DNA of 64,000 nt from an uncultured bacterium (GTDB lineage Bacteria; Planctomycetota; UBA1135; GCA-002686595): the NCBI GenBank assembly GCA_937905825.1, contig CALCXM010000155.1, positions 1 to 64,000 of the forward strand, in the 5' to 3' direction. Position 1 is the stretch's first letter. The number at the start of each line of letters is the position of its first letter. The position numbers and the translations under genes were made by a program. Positions 33,226-43,278 of this stretch are shown here, in pieces. The notes under the pieces are model-generated. The model had not been told where the DNA came from. It did no database searches and saw only the letters and a list, made by a program, of their open reading frames with translations.

Positions 33226-36200
33226 TTGCGGAAGCGTCCTCTCCCAACCCAACCTGCTTTGTCGAATCTCCAGCAAGCGCGAGAAGTGTTTCGCTTCGAA
33301 TTGAACCTCCAGTGGCGCCAAGCTGGATTCTGGTTGTCGTTGCTTGCGTGCATCGCCCTGGGCGTAGGCTTTGCCGCCACCGACATGGGTGGGGCCGACG
33401 TAGCCGTCGGCCGCATCCATCGCAATGCACCCTTCGCCGTCCTGCAGAACTTGGCAGGGCTTTCCGCCGCGGGGATGTTCATCGTGCTCGTGACCGTGGC
33501 GCAAGCCATCTTGCGGGACTTCACGACGGGAACCGCGCCTCTGCTTTTCTCGACGCCAATTCGATCCTCGGCCTACATGGCCGGCCGTTTCTTGGCTGGT
33601 TATTGCGCGGCCTTGACGGCGATCCTGGGGGGCGTGGTCGCGATGGCCGCAACTCAAGCAGTCTTGCAGTCGAGTGATCCATTGCTGGGCCCAGTGCCGT
33701 GGTCCGCGTTCCTCTATGGGGTGCTGGCGTTGATCTTGCCGAATCTACTTCTGGTGGGTTTGGTCGTGTTGTTACTGGGAGTCGTGACGCGACGCATGGG
33801 CGCAACGTTCCTGGGAATCTTGCCGGTCATGATCGGCCAAGACATCGCTGAGGCCTTGCCGGTTGGAGTTTTCGGTTATCAACTGCCGGCACTGCTCGAC
33901 CCCCTTGGCTTGGCGGCCTTGAAGAGTGCAACGCAAACTTGGACTGTGGGGCAGTTTGGCGAGGCGCTGCCCGGGTTCAGTGGGGACTTGCTGCTGAACC
34001 GGCTGATCTGGATTGGGTTGTCGGCGATGCTTGGAGCGGCGGCCTACGCCCTCTTTCACAGGAAGGTTCGCCGGGCGCAATCGGGCTCGAAGAGGGGACG
34101 AACGAAGCGCGCGATAGGGGACTCGCGAGCGGCAGCGCTTTCCACGCTTCCGATCAACGTGCACTTGAGCTCGGGCAAGGCTTTGGAACGCTCCCAACAC
34201 CGCGCGCTTCTACGTTTCGAACTCTCGAGTCTCTTGGGTAGCCTCTCCTTCAAGGTCATGCTGATCGCTGGCCTGGCCTTGGTGGGCTACAGCATGTGGC
34301 GCGGCGACGAAGTCAGCGGAGTGCGGCTCCTGCCGAGCGGGCAGTTGATCGCCCAGTCCCTGCGCCGTGCATCGACCTTGACCATGACCCTGATGGTGGT
34401 GCTCTTCAGCGGAGAAGCGGTTTGGCGCGAGAGAAGCACGCGCATGGCGTTGACTTTGGACAGCTACCCCGTGGCGAGTCGCACACTGGCGGGCGCGAAG
34501 ATGATGGCTGTCTGCGTCAGCTTGATCGTGGCCGTTGCCTTGTACGGCGCTCTCGCCTGGGGACTGCAAGCCTCCCAGGCGGGCCAGCCAGCGCCCACAG
34601 CGCAAGTGCTGGTCGCTGTCGGCAACGAGGCCCTGCGTGCGATTCAACTCGCGTGCGCGGCGTTCCTCTTGCAGACCATCGCTGGAGGTAGGATCACGGG
34701 CTACATGGCCATGGGGATCTTCTTGGCCTTGCGCCTTTGCTTGCAATTGCTCGGGCACACGAACGACTTGTACAGCTTTGCCGGCGCGAGCTTGCCGTTC
34801 TTGAGCGACATGAACGGCTTCGGCAATGGAGTCGAGCGTTGGCTACTTTTGCAAACCTATTGGACCCTGGTTGCCCTGGTGCTTGGGTTGTGCGCGGGCT
34901 TGTTTTGGCCGAGGGGTGCGCAGGCCAACGCAAGGGAGCGTTGGACGCGCGTGGCGCATGGACTCGCTCGCGGGGGGCGAGCGAGAATTGCAGGAGCGCT
35001 CGTTGCTGCCTTGGTCTGTGGCGCCTTCTTGCATCGGCAAACCATGGCGGCGGGCAAGGGTTGGGATCGCGACGGAATGGAGGCCTTCCTGATGGACTAC
35101 GAGGAAGAATTCCACCCCTGGCGCGACCGTCCACGGCCCGAGGTGATCGAACTCAAGGCGGACTTGGTGCTCGAATCGAATCCGCGCAGGTTGCGGGTCC
35201 GTGGACGCTACTTGTTGGAGAACACCGGCGGCGAGCCGATCGAAGAGATGTTGGTGAGCTACGACCCCGACTTGCAGTTGCATGGTTTGGCCTTGATCCA
35301 AGATTTGTCCGCGCCGCAGTTTGAGTTCGGCGCAAACGCACAGGCACTGAGCGGGGCCGAGCATCTGTCCCGCTTGCCTTTGGATGCGTTCACGATCCCG
35401 GGGACGCATGTGGTGCAGTTCGATCCAGCACTTGCTCCCGGAGCGAAGGCCGCTCTCGAGTTCGACTTGGAGTTCAATCCCGGAGGCTGGGGCGCGCGGC
35501 CCGCGGACCACTGGCTGATGGAGAATGGAACGCTCTTGCTCGCGGGCCCCGGGACTCACTCCTTTTTTCGAGGTGCGCAGGCTTTCTTGACCTTGGGCTA
35601 CGACCCAGCTCGGGAACTCAAGCGCACCAAGGCCCGCAAGCAGCGCGGATTGGGAGCATGGGATCCGCTGCCGACTCCCGAGCAGTACCTAGAGACCCAT
35701 GCGATCACCCATGGAAAGGGCGCGCGCGCTCCCGGCTTTGGCGGCTCCGACTGGGTCGACGCGGAGCTTTGGATTCACACGGAAGCAGATCAACAAGCCA
35801 TCGCACCGGGGCAGCTCGTCGAACGCTCCATCGAAGGGGGCCGCGCTCATCACCACTTCAAAACGAAGGACAAGATTCAGGCCTTCTTCCCGATCATGAG
35901 CGGGCGCTATGAGCTGGCGGAGGCATCGCAGGGAAACACGCGCCTCGAGGTCTACTTTCACCCGGGCCACGGGGCCCGCGTGGATCACATGATCTGGGCC
36001 ATGCAGCGTTCGCTCGCCTACTTCGAAGAGCATTGGGGGCCCTATCCCCACGAGACCTTGCGATTGGCTGAGGTTCCCGGGTTCGCAGGCGCCGCGTTCG
36101 CCTGCTCTTTCCCCGGAGGGATGATGGGCTTCACCGACAGCATGGGTTTCCGCTGTCCGCAGGGCGACGGCGCGCCGATCGCGTTCCCCGCGCGCTCATC

Positions 36201-37041
36201 CGAGTTGGCTTCCGCCGCCGACGTGGACCCTGTGCTTTGGACAGTGGCTCACGAGGTGGCCCATCAATGGTGGGACAGTCACGTCATCGCTGCCATGGCT
36301 TTGGGCGCGAGCTTCACCTCGGAATCCATGGCGCAGTACGGATCCCTGTGTGTCTTGCAGCAAGAGTATGGCGACGAGATGGCTTTGCGCGTGGCGGAGT
36401 ACAACCGTGAACGTTACTTGCAAGGTCGGCGCACTGCGGATCGCAAGGAACTGCCCCTCGTGCAAATCGATGAGCAGTCTCACGTGCATTACGGCAAGGG
36501 CTACGTCGCGTTTCACGCCTTGGCGAAGCTAGCGGGCTACGAAGCAATCAACCAAGCATGCGCTCAAGTCATCGAGTTGTATGCAGGCCCGAAGGGCTCA
36601 CCTGTGACCTCGGTGACCCTTCTCGACCACTTGCTGGATGAGCTGCCGGAGGAACTCGTTGCGCAGGCGCAGGGGTGGTTCGAGGAGATTTACTTTTTGG
36701 ACGGGGCGCTTTCGTCCGCTTCTGCCGAGAAGGACGGGGAAGGGCGCTATGTGCTCAAGCTGGAAGGATCGGCGCAGAGCTTGCTAGCGGATGGGGATGG
36801 CGAGGAAGCGGCGGAAGCATTCAGCGGCGAGCTAGAACTCGAAATCTCCTTTGCAGGCAAGACTCCAGTCGTGCTCGTTCGCGCCAAGTGCGCAGCCGGC
36901 ACCCTGCGCTTTCAACAGACCTTCGATAGGGAGCCCGTCCACGTGGAACTCGACCCACGCTTGCTCCACATGGATCGCGACCTCTCCAACAATTCTCTCT
37001 CAGTCACAAGGCAGCTTGCCGTCACCAGGAACTCCCAATGA
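33226..37041 (+). CDS. ABC-2 type permease fused to an M1-family (gluzincin) aminopeptidase domain
   Basis: Two sets of multi-TM segments in the N-terminal half; C-terminal VAHEVAHQWWDSHV (HExxH) with downstream TSESMAQYGSL. Confidence 0.9.
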   Translation: MRKRPLPTQPALSNLQQAREVFRFELNLQWRQAGFWLSLLACIALGVGFAATDMGGADVAVGRIHRNAPFAVLQNLAGLSAAGMFIVLVTVAQAILRDFTTGTAPLLFSTPIRSSAYMAGRFLAGYCAALTAILGGVVAMAATQAVLQSSDPLLGPVPWSAFLYGVLALILPNLLLVGLVVLLLGVVTRRMGATFLGILPVMIGQDIAEALPVGVFGYQLPALLDPLGLAALKSATQTWTVGQFGEALPGFSGDLLLNRLIWIGLSAMLGAAAYALFHRKVRRAQSGSKRGRTKRAIGDSRAAALSTLPINVHLSSGKALERSQHRALLRFELSSLLGSLSFKVMLIAGLALVGYSMWRGDEVSGVRLLPSGQLIAQSLRRASTLTMTLMVVLFSGEAVWRERSTRMALTLDSYPVASRTLAGAKMMAVCVSLIVAVALYGALAWGLQASQAGQPAPTAQVLVAVGNEALRAIQLACAAFLLQTIAGGRITGYMAMGIFLALRLCLQLLGHTNDLYSFAGASLPFLSDMNGFGNGVERWLLLQTYWTLVALVLGLCAGLFWPRGAQANARERWTRVAHGLARGGRARIAGALVAALVCGAFLHRQTMAAGKGWDRDGMEAFLMDYEEEFHPWRDRPRPEVIELKADLVLESNPRRLRVRGRYLLENTGGEPIEEMLVSYDPDLQLHGLALIQDLSAPQFEFGANAQALSGAEHLSRLPLDAFTIPGTHVVQFDPALAPGAKAALEFDLEFNPGGWGARPADHWLMENGTLLLAGPGTHSFFRGAQAFLTLGYDPARELKRTKARKQRGLGAWDPLPTPEQYLETHAITHGKGARAPGFGGSDWVDAELWIHTEADQQAIAPGQLVERSIEGGRAHHHFKTKDKIQAFFPIMSGRYELAEASQGNTRLEVYFHPGHGARVDHMIWAMQRSLAYFEEHWGPYPHETLRLAEVPGFAGAAFACSFPGGMMGFTDSMGFRCPQGDGAPIAFPARSSELASAADVDPVLWTVAHEVAHQWWDSHVIAAMALGASFTSESMAQYGSLCVLQQEYGDEMALRVAEYNRERYLQGRRTADRKELPLVQIDEQSHVHYGKGYVAFHALAKLAGYEAINQACAQVIELYAGPKGSPVTSVTLLDHLLDELPEELVAQAQGWFEEIYFLDGALSSASAEKDGEGRYVLKLEGSAQSLLADGDGEEAAEAFSGELELEISFAGKTPVVLVRAKCAAGTLRFQQTFDREPVHVELDPRLLHMDRDLSNNSLSVTRQLAVTRNSQ

Positions 37042-37940
37042 GCCTCCTTACCATTCGCGGCCTCTGCAAGACGTACGGCAACGGCACCCGAGCTCTCGAT
37101 CATGTGAACCTGGACGTTCCGCCGGGCATGTTCGGCTTGCTCGGTCCGAACGGTGCCGGGAAGTCGAGCTTGATGCGCACGATCGCCACCTTGCAAAGGC
37201 CCGACGCAGGGACGATCGAGTTCGACAGTGTGGACGTGTTGCAGGACCCCCAAGCCATCCGTCGCACCCTGGGCTACCTGCCCCAAGAGTTTGGTGTGTA
37301 TCCGCGGGTGGGGGCGGAGTCCTTGCTCAATCACTTGGCGATCCTGAAAGGCATGACGAACAAAGGGGAACGACGGGATTGCGTTCATTCACTCCTGCAT
37401 CAGACGAACCTTTGGGAGGTGCGCAAGAAGGCCGTTGCCGGGTTCTCCGGTGGCATGCGTCAAAGATTCGGCGTGGCTCAAGCGCTGTTAGGTTCCCCGC
37501 GGCTATTGATCGTGGACGAACCAACCGCAGGTCTCGACCCCGCCGAGCGCCAGCGGTTTCTCGATCTCATCTGCGAGGTCGGGGAGCAGGTCGCGGTGAT
37601 CTTCTCAACACACTTGGTGGACGATGTGCGCGAGCTCTGCCCGCGCATGGCGATCATGAATGGCGGACGTGTGCTGCTGACCGGCGAGCCAGAAGCCTGC
37701 ATCCACAAACTCCAGGGCCAAGTTTGGGGGCTTAGTTGCGACAGAGGTCAATTGGAGTCCTTGCGGGCCGAGCACCAAGTCATCTCCACCAAGCGTCGGG
37801 CTGGATGGATGCGCGTGCACGTGATCGCGCCCCAGGCGCCTGACGGGTTTGAAGAAGTCATTCCCAACCTGGAGGACGTGTACTTTTCGACCCTTGCGAG
37901 CCATCCAGCAAAGGATCAGGTTCCCGTGACGGCGAGTTAG
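37038..37940 (+). CDS. ABC transporter ATP-binding protein
   Basis: LLGPNGAGKSSLMRTIATL, GFSGGMRQRFGVAQALLGSPRLLIVDEPTAGLDP; ATGA overlap with the permease gene. Confidence 0.97.
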   Translation: MSLLTIRGLCKTYGNGTRALDHVNLDVPPGMFGLLGPNGAGKSSLMRTIATLQRPDAGTIEFDSVDVLQDPQAIRRTLGYLPQEFGVYPRVGAESLLNHLAILKGMTNKGERRDCVHSLLHQTNLWEVRKKAVAGFSGGMRQRFGVAQALLGSPRLLIVDEPTAGLDPAERQRFLDLICEVGEQVAVIFSTHLVDDVRELCPRMAIMNGGRVLLTGEPEACIHKLQGQVWGLSCDRGQLESLRAEHQVISTKRRAGWMRVHVIAPQAPDGFEEVIPNLEDVYFSTLASHPAKDQVPVTAS

Positions 37941-37998
37941 TCGTCGAACTGTTCGGCAGCAGTCAGGCGAGCAGGCGCTTTCGGAGTACCATGCTGCG

Positions 37999-38451
37999 AT
38001 GAAGAAAGCCTTTCCCCTCTGGCCTCGTGTGGCCGTTCTGTTCTTGGCGAGCGTCTCCCTGATCTCTTGCGGCCAGAAGCCTGGATCGGTGTTCAGTTCG
38101 ACAACGATCAACATTTCCAACCCTGACAACGAGTGGGGCAGGGACATTCAATACGTCAGCGGAACCGACGGCACGAGCGTGAGCGTCGATGGCGTGAAGT
38201 TCGAGATCTTGGATCATGGGAGCGCCACCGTCGATTTTGAAGCGCTGGGGTTGACCGGTGTCACGGTGACCAATACCAAAAAGCTCTCCGTCAAGAGCAT
38301 CGAAGAAAGCGAGGGAGCCTTCCTGGTCGTGCTCGATCGCCCCGTTGCGATACGCGAGGGTGTTCTGTTCTGGGGCGACAAATCCCTGGGAGAGGTTTCG
38401 AAGGGTGACGTGTTCATCGCCGACAGCCAAGGCTTGCGGCCTAAGCCTTAG
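37999..38451 (+). CDS. Hypothetical lipoprotein
   Basis: Signal peptide with lipobox VSLISCG; no recognised domain. Confidence 0.7.
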   Translation: MKKAFPLWPRVAVLFLASVSLISCGQKPGSVFSSTTINISNPDNEWGRDIQYVSGTDGTSVSVDGVKFEILDHGSATVDFEALGLTGVTVTNTKKLSVKSIEESEGAFLVVLDRPVAIREGVLFWGDKSLGEVSKGDVFIADSQGLRPKP

Positions 38452-38559
38452 CGCTCCGCTTCAAAGTGCGCTGCCCTTCATAAGGCGCCGCATACCGCGG
38501 AGAAGCGCCACCCTGCTTGCCCGTCTCCTGCAACGCGCTCCACCAAGAGAAGAATCGCC

Positions 38560-38937
38560 ATGGACTCGATCATGCCCCTGTTCATCGTCTCGGACTTGGC
38601 CAAGTCCGTCGCGTTCTACCGTGACCAACTCGGTTTCGAGCTGAGGATGAGCGTCCCCGATGAAGACCCGTTCTTCGCCATCGTTGGCCGAGGTGCTGTC
38701 GGTCTGATGCTGAAGCACATCTCCCCCGACGTTCCGCCGCTACCCAATCCAAAGCGCCATGCATGGGCTAAGTGGGACGCATTTGTTTCCACTGCCGATC
38801 CCGAATCCTTGGCATCGGAGTGCAGCGAGCGCGGCCTTGTGCTCGAAGTCGAAGACACCGAAGACGGTCTCCGGGGTTGCGAGATAGCCGATGCCGACGG
38901 CTATGTCTTGTTCTTCGGTCACCCGTCGGTGGCTTAG
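38560..38937 (+). CDS. VOC/glyoxalase superfamily protein
   Basis: LFIVSDLAKSVAFYRDQLGFEL...GCEIADADGYVLFFGHP. Confidence 0.9.
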   Translation: MDSIMPLFIVSDLAKSVAFYRDQLGFELRMSVPDEDPFFAIVGRGAVGLMLKHISPDVPPLPNPKRHAWAKWDAFVSTADPESLASECSERGLVLEVEDTEDGLRGCEIADADGYVLFFGHPSVA

Positions 38938-39314
38938 GCCCTGGGCGGAGCTTCGCTCCCTGGGGGATGCTCGCCCGGGTGGAGTCTGGCGCAGGGTTGC
39001 CCGTGGATTGTGGCGACGCCCTGTGCAGCGCGCGCGGTTCTCCATAGAACCGATGTGGGGCAGTAGACTGCGGAAGGAGCCGGGCTGGGCGAGAACGGTT
39101 TTAGCTGGGATCGTATGGGCTGGCCTTTACCCCTTCGCGTGGGACCCTGGCTGACATGGAGCAGCAAGCCCGAACCTTTTGCGGACTTGGCGCGAATCCC
39201 GCTCTGGCAAGATTGTCGCGCGAAACGTCACGGGGTCCCGGGACTGGCGTACTCCTTCGCACTTCCCTTTCCGAGTCGCCGGAGATCTCCGGCCTTCCTT
39301 GCACAGAACAAAGC

Positions 39315-39521
39315 ATGCCCTACGTCAACGTCCAGATCACCAAAGGCGCCACCCGCGATCAGAAGTCAGCCATCGTGCGCGACGTCACCCAATCCCTCGT
39401 GCGTGAGCTCGGGAAGAAGCCCGACCACATTCACATCGTGATTCAGGAGATTGAGGAGTCGAATTGGGGGTTCAGCGGGCAACTGACGGACGACTGGAAG
39501 AAGAGCCAGGGCATCGGCTGA
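39315..39521 (+). CDS. 4-oxalocrotonate tautomerase family protein
   Basis: MPYVNVQITKGATRDQKSAIVRDVTQSLVRELGKKPDHIHIVIQEI; Pro after initiator Met. Confidence 0.92.
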   Translation: MPYVNVQITKGATRDQKSAIVRDVTQSLVRELGKKPDHIHIVIQEIEESNWGFSGQLTDDWKKSQGIG

Positions 39522-39623
39522 CCTGCAGTTTGGAGGGGCTCTCACCCACGAGAGCTGAGCATCCACGGGACGCGCAGTTTGGCCTGCACGGTTCCACAAA
39601 TGGTGAGTGGATTCGGGTAGAAC

Positions 39624-41393
39624 ATGCGCGACTTCGCCAACATCGTCCCGCACCGCACCAGGCCCATGTCCAGCCCGCACACCGACGCCCCTGCTCTCCG
39701 ATCCAACCTGCGACTCTGGCCGGGAGTCGCACTCGTGACGATCCTGTTGGTGTTGCGTTTCGCAATCCCTGCTTTTGATCCAGGGTTCACCGGCCCCGGA
39801 ATGCTCAGTTCCTTGGCCCTGACGCTGCTAACCTTTATCTGGTGGCTGGGCTTCAGTCGAGCGCGGCGCACGAAGCGCTGGGGCGCGATGCTTGTGATCC
39901 TGCTTGGTATCTTCGCCAGTTACCTGACCGTGCATCCATCTATCGGGACGGGAATGATGGGGATTGCGGTGGTGATGTACTCGGCGCCCTTGCTTTGCCT
40001 TGTTTTGGTGCTTTGGGCATGGATGGCGCGCCGCCCTGCGAACGGCAATCGCTTCGGGATCCTCATGGTCGGATGCGCCCTCGTGACGGTCGGCTTGAAT
40101 CTGCTGCGCTCGGACGGAATGCGCGGAGAGGATGGCTCGGACTTGGCTTGGCGCTGGCAGCAAACTCCCGAGGAGTTGTTGCTCGCGCGAGGAGAGCAGG
40201 AGCTCGCTACCCTGCCGGAAGTACCTGCGGGGGAGCTCCAGGTGACGGAGTGGAGTGGCTTCCGCGGGCCGAACCGTGACAGCATCCTGCACGGCAGCCA
40301 GATCCAAAGGGACTGGGCGAGTTCTCCTCCGCAAGAACTTTGGAGACGCCCTGTGGGGCCTGCGTGGTCTTCTTTTGCGGTTCGCGGAGACTTGTTCTTC
40401 ACCCAGGAACAGCGTGGGGAAGAAGAGGTCGTCGGCTGCTACCGGGTGAGCACCGGGGAACCGATCTGGCGTCACCGCGATGAGATTCGCTTCTGGGAGT
40501 CGAACGCTGGGGCGGGTCCACGGGCCACGCCCACTTTGCATGGAGAGATCCTCCTGACCCTCGGCGCAACGGGCCACTTGAATGCGTTGAAGGTGTCGGA
40601 TGGCACGCCAATCTGGAGCAAGAACGCAGCATCGGATGCCCAGGTGGAAGTGCCCGAGTGGGGCTTCTCGAGCTCGCCCTTGGTGGTCGGCGATCTCGTG
40701 ATCGTCGCCATGCCCAGCACCTTGCTGGCTTACGCTATCGCGGACGGCGAGTTGCGTTGGAGTTCCGCTCCCGGTGAACAAAGCTATGGCTCCGCCCACC
40801 TCTTGACGCTCGCCGGAGTGCCACAGGTTGTGCTGTTGCGCGAGCCCGGTGCAGTCAGCGTTGCCCCCGAGGATGGAACGATCCTGTGGGAGTATCCGCT
40901 CGAAGGCGTGCCTTGCGTGCAACCAGCGCTTTGCCCGAACGGAGATGTCCTGCTCGGCGGCGGCCAGGGTCGTGCCATGAGTCGTGTCTCGGTCAAGCAG
41001 AAAGAGTCCGGCTGGGCCGTCGAGGAGGTCTGGCAAAGTCGGCGCATGAAGCCCTACTTCAATGACTACGTGGTTCACGAGGACTACATCTACGGGTTCG
41101 ACGGCAGCATCCTGGCTTGCATCGATCTCGAGACTGGAAGCCGTCAATGGAAGGGCGGTCGCTACGGCTACGGTCAGTTCTTGCTGTTGGCGGACCAGGA
41201 TCTGCTGGTGGTGTTGACCGAACAGGGGGAACTCGCCTTGGTCGAAGCCAAGCCCGAAGCCTTCACTGAACTCGCGCGCGTGCCAGCCATCGAAGGCAAG
41301 ACTTGGAACCTCCCGGTGCTGGTGGACGACGTGCTTTTGGTGCGCAACGACCAAGAGATGGCAGCCTTCCGGCTGAGCACAATCGGCGAGTGA
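39624..41393 (+). CDS. Membrane-anchored PQQ-like beta-propeller repeat protein
   Basis: N-terminal TM segments; WSGFRGPNRDSILHG...LWRRPVGPAWSSFAVRGDLFFTQEQRGEEEVVGCYRVSTGEPIWRH; start may be 39666. Confidence 0.88.
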   Translation: MRDFANIVPHRTRPMSSPHTDAPALRSNLRLWPGVALVTILLVLRFAIPAFDPGFTGPGMLSSLALTLLTFIWWLGFSRARRTKRWGAMLVILLGIFASYLTVHPSIGTGMMGIAVVMYSAPLLCLVLVLWAWMARRPANGNRFGILMVGCALVTVGLNLLRSDGMRGEDGSDLAWRWQQTPEELLLARGEQELATLPEVPAGELQVTEWSGFRGPNRDSILHGSQIQRDWASSPPQELWRRPVGPAWSSFAVRGDLFFTQEQRGEEEVVGCYRVSTGEPIWRHRDEIRFWESNAGAGPRATPTLHGEILLTLGATGHLNALKVSDGTPIWSKNAASDAQVEVPEWGFSSSPLVVGDLVIVAMPSTLLAYAIADGELRWSSAPGEQSYGSAHLLTLAGVPQVVLLREPGAVSVAPEDGTILWEYPLEGVPCVQPALCPNGDVLLGGGQGRAMSRVSVKQKESGWAVEEVWQSRRMKPYFNDYVVHEDYIYGFDGSILACIDLETGSRQWKGGRYGYGQFLLLADQDLLVVLTEQGELALVEAKPEAFTELARVPAIEGKTWNLPVLVDDVLLVRNDQEMAAFRLSTIGE

Positions 41394-41403
41394 GCCGCGA
41401 ATT

Positions 41404-41428
41404 CTTGTCGGAAACTTTTTCCGACAAG
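41404..41428 (+). terminator. Perfect 11-bp hairpin after the PQQ-like gene
   Basis: CTTGTCGGAAA-CTT-TTTCCGACAAG. Confidence 0.7.
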
Positions 41429-41580
41429 GCCTCCTAGGGGCGCGCGAGGGGAGCCCCAGGGGAGCGAATCTGCGAGCGCCTCTCGAGGTCTTGGAACCCG
41501 GGGTAGTTTTGAAGTGTCGGGTCAGCTGGGAGAGCTGGTTCGGCACCGCCGCCAAAACAACCTCGCCTCGCAGCACCGCT

Positions 41581-43263
41581 ATGAACCGAAACGCACTCGC
41601 CGCTTTCACCTTCGCACCGCTCCTCCTCTCGGCCAATTCTTGGGCCCAAACACCCCTCGCTTCGGTGGATGGGGAGTTCGCAGGAGACCGCTTCGCCGAC
41701 GCCGTCGCTGGCATCGGTGACGTCAATGGCGACACCATTCCTGACTGGGCCGTGGGCGCTCCCCACGCGAACCCGAACGGTTTGCACTCTGGCCGTGCTG
41801 TCGTGATTTCCGGCGCGACTGGCGTCGAGCTCTTGATGTACGAGGGCAACTCAGCCAACGATCAATTCGGCTCAGCCGTCGCAGGCGCGGACCTCAACGG
41901 GGACGGCTTCTCCGACCTCGTGGTCGGTGCCCACGGCGACGACGCGGGCGGATCGGAGTCCGGAACAGTGACGGTCTACTCCGGGTTCGACGGCGGTCAG
42001 ATGTACTTCCGCACGGGCATGACCCCGGGTGACTATTACGGCTACGAGCTGTCGATCGTGCCGGACGTGGACGGAGACAACCTCCCAGAGATCCTGGTCG
42101 GTGCGTGGACCGCAGGCGGCGCCGGCATCAACGCGGGGCAAGCTCAACTGATCAAAGGATCGGATGGATCCATCCTTCAAACCTGGGGCGGCGCACAGGC
42201 CTACGACTTCTTTGGCAAGGCCGTGGCAGGCCTCGAGGACGTCAACGGTGACGGTTTCGGCGACGTACTGATCGGTGCGCCCGGCCGCATGAACGGTCGC
42301 GGAGCGGCCTTTGTGTACTCGGGAGCCACTGGCGCTTTGCTGGCGAGTTATGCGGGGGACAACTCGAACGACAGCTTTGGCGCCGTGCTGAGTTCCGCCG
42401 GGGACTTGAATGGCGACGGTCGCGGGGACTTCATGATCGCCTCCCCTGGATCCGATTTGGCGCAGGTCAACGGCGGCATGGTCGAGGTCTTCAACGGCAA
42501 GCGTGGCAACAAACTCTTCACCTTCTTCGGACAAGCTGTCGGCGACTACTTCGGCAGTTCTCTCGCTGGCGGTCTCGACTTGACCGGCGATAGCGTTCCC
42601 GAGCTCATCATCGGAACGCCCCACGCCGATCCGAAAGGCAGCAGTTCCGGGCAAGTGCGCGTCTTCTCGGGTTCGGACGGCGCGCTGGTCGCCACTCTCG
42701 ATGGTCTGGCTTCCAAAGATAGCTTTGGCGGCGCCGTAGCTTGCTCACCGGACACGAACGGAGACGGCGCAGGCGAGCTGTTGATCGGCGCTTGGGGCGA
42801 GGACACGGGCTCTGGCGCCTTCGCCGGCAAGCTGCACGTGATCACCTTCGCCGTCGAGCCCACGAATGTGGTGAGCTACTGCAGCTCCGCACCCAACTCC
42901 AACGGAACGTCTGCTTCCATGGACCACGCGGGTTCGACCCTGGTCGCTGCCAATGACTTCCAGCTGACCGCTCTGGGCGCGGTTCCCAATGTGCCTGGCC
43001 TGTTCTTCTACGGACCCAACGAGTCGTCCACGCCCTTCGGTGACGGAACCCTGTGCGTCGGCGGTCAGATCGCTCGATTCGATGCGACGACCACGGACAG
43101 CCAAGGCTTGGCTTCTGTCGCAGTCGACTTCACGGCTCCCCCGATTCCCTCGGCTGTGATCAGCGCCGGTAGCACCTGGAAGTTCCAGTTCTGGTATCGC
43201 GATCCAGCTGGCGTTCAGGCGCCCTTCAACCTTTCAAATGGCTTGAGCGTTACGTTCGAGTAG
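41581..43263 (+). CDS. Exported FG-GAP beta-propeller protein with a variant C-terminal domain
   Basis: Signal peptide ...LLLSANSWAQ; GIGDVNGDTIPDWAVGAPHA repeats; C-terminal PGLFFYGPNESSTPFGDGTLCVGG...QFWYRDPAG...FNLSNGLSVTFE. Confidence 0.9.
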   Translation: MNRNALAAFTFAPLLLSANSWAQTPLASVDGEFAGDRFADAVAGIGDVNGDTIPDWAVGAPHANPNGLHSGRAVVISGATGVELLMYEGNSANDQFGSAVAGADLNGDGFSDLVVGAHGDDAGGSESGTVTVYSGFDGGQMYFRTGMTPGDYYGYELSIVPDVDGDNLPEILVGAWTAGGAGINAGQAQLIKGSDGSILQTWGGAQAYDFFGKAVAGLEDVNGDGFGDVLIGAPGRMNGRGAAFVYSGATGALLASYAGDNSNDSFGAVLSSAGDLNGDGRGDFMIASPGSDLAQVNGGMVEVFNGKRGNKLFTFFGQAVGDYFGSSLAGGLDLTGDSVPELIIGTPHADPKGSSSGQVRVFSGSDGALVATLDGLASKDSFGGAVACSPDTNGDGAGELLIGAWGEDTGSGAFAGKLHVITFAVEPTNVVSYCSSAPNSNGTSASMDHAGSTLVAANDFQLTALGAVPNVPGLFFYGPNESSTPFGDGTLCVGGQIARFDATTTDSQGLASVAVDFTAPPIPSAVISAGSTWKFQFWYRDPAGVQAPFNLSNGLSVTFE

Positions 43264-43278
43264 ACCCTCGAAGCGCGA

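Noticed and set aside
39828-41858. 676-aa minus-strand ORF
   Set aside because: Antisense to the PQQ-like propeller gene; no domain, composition typical of a shadow frame.
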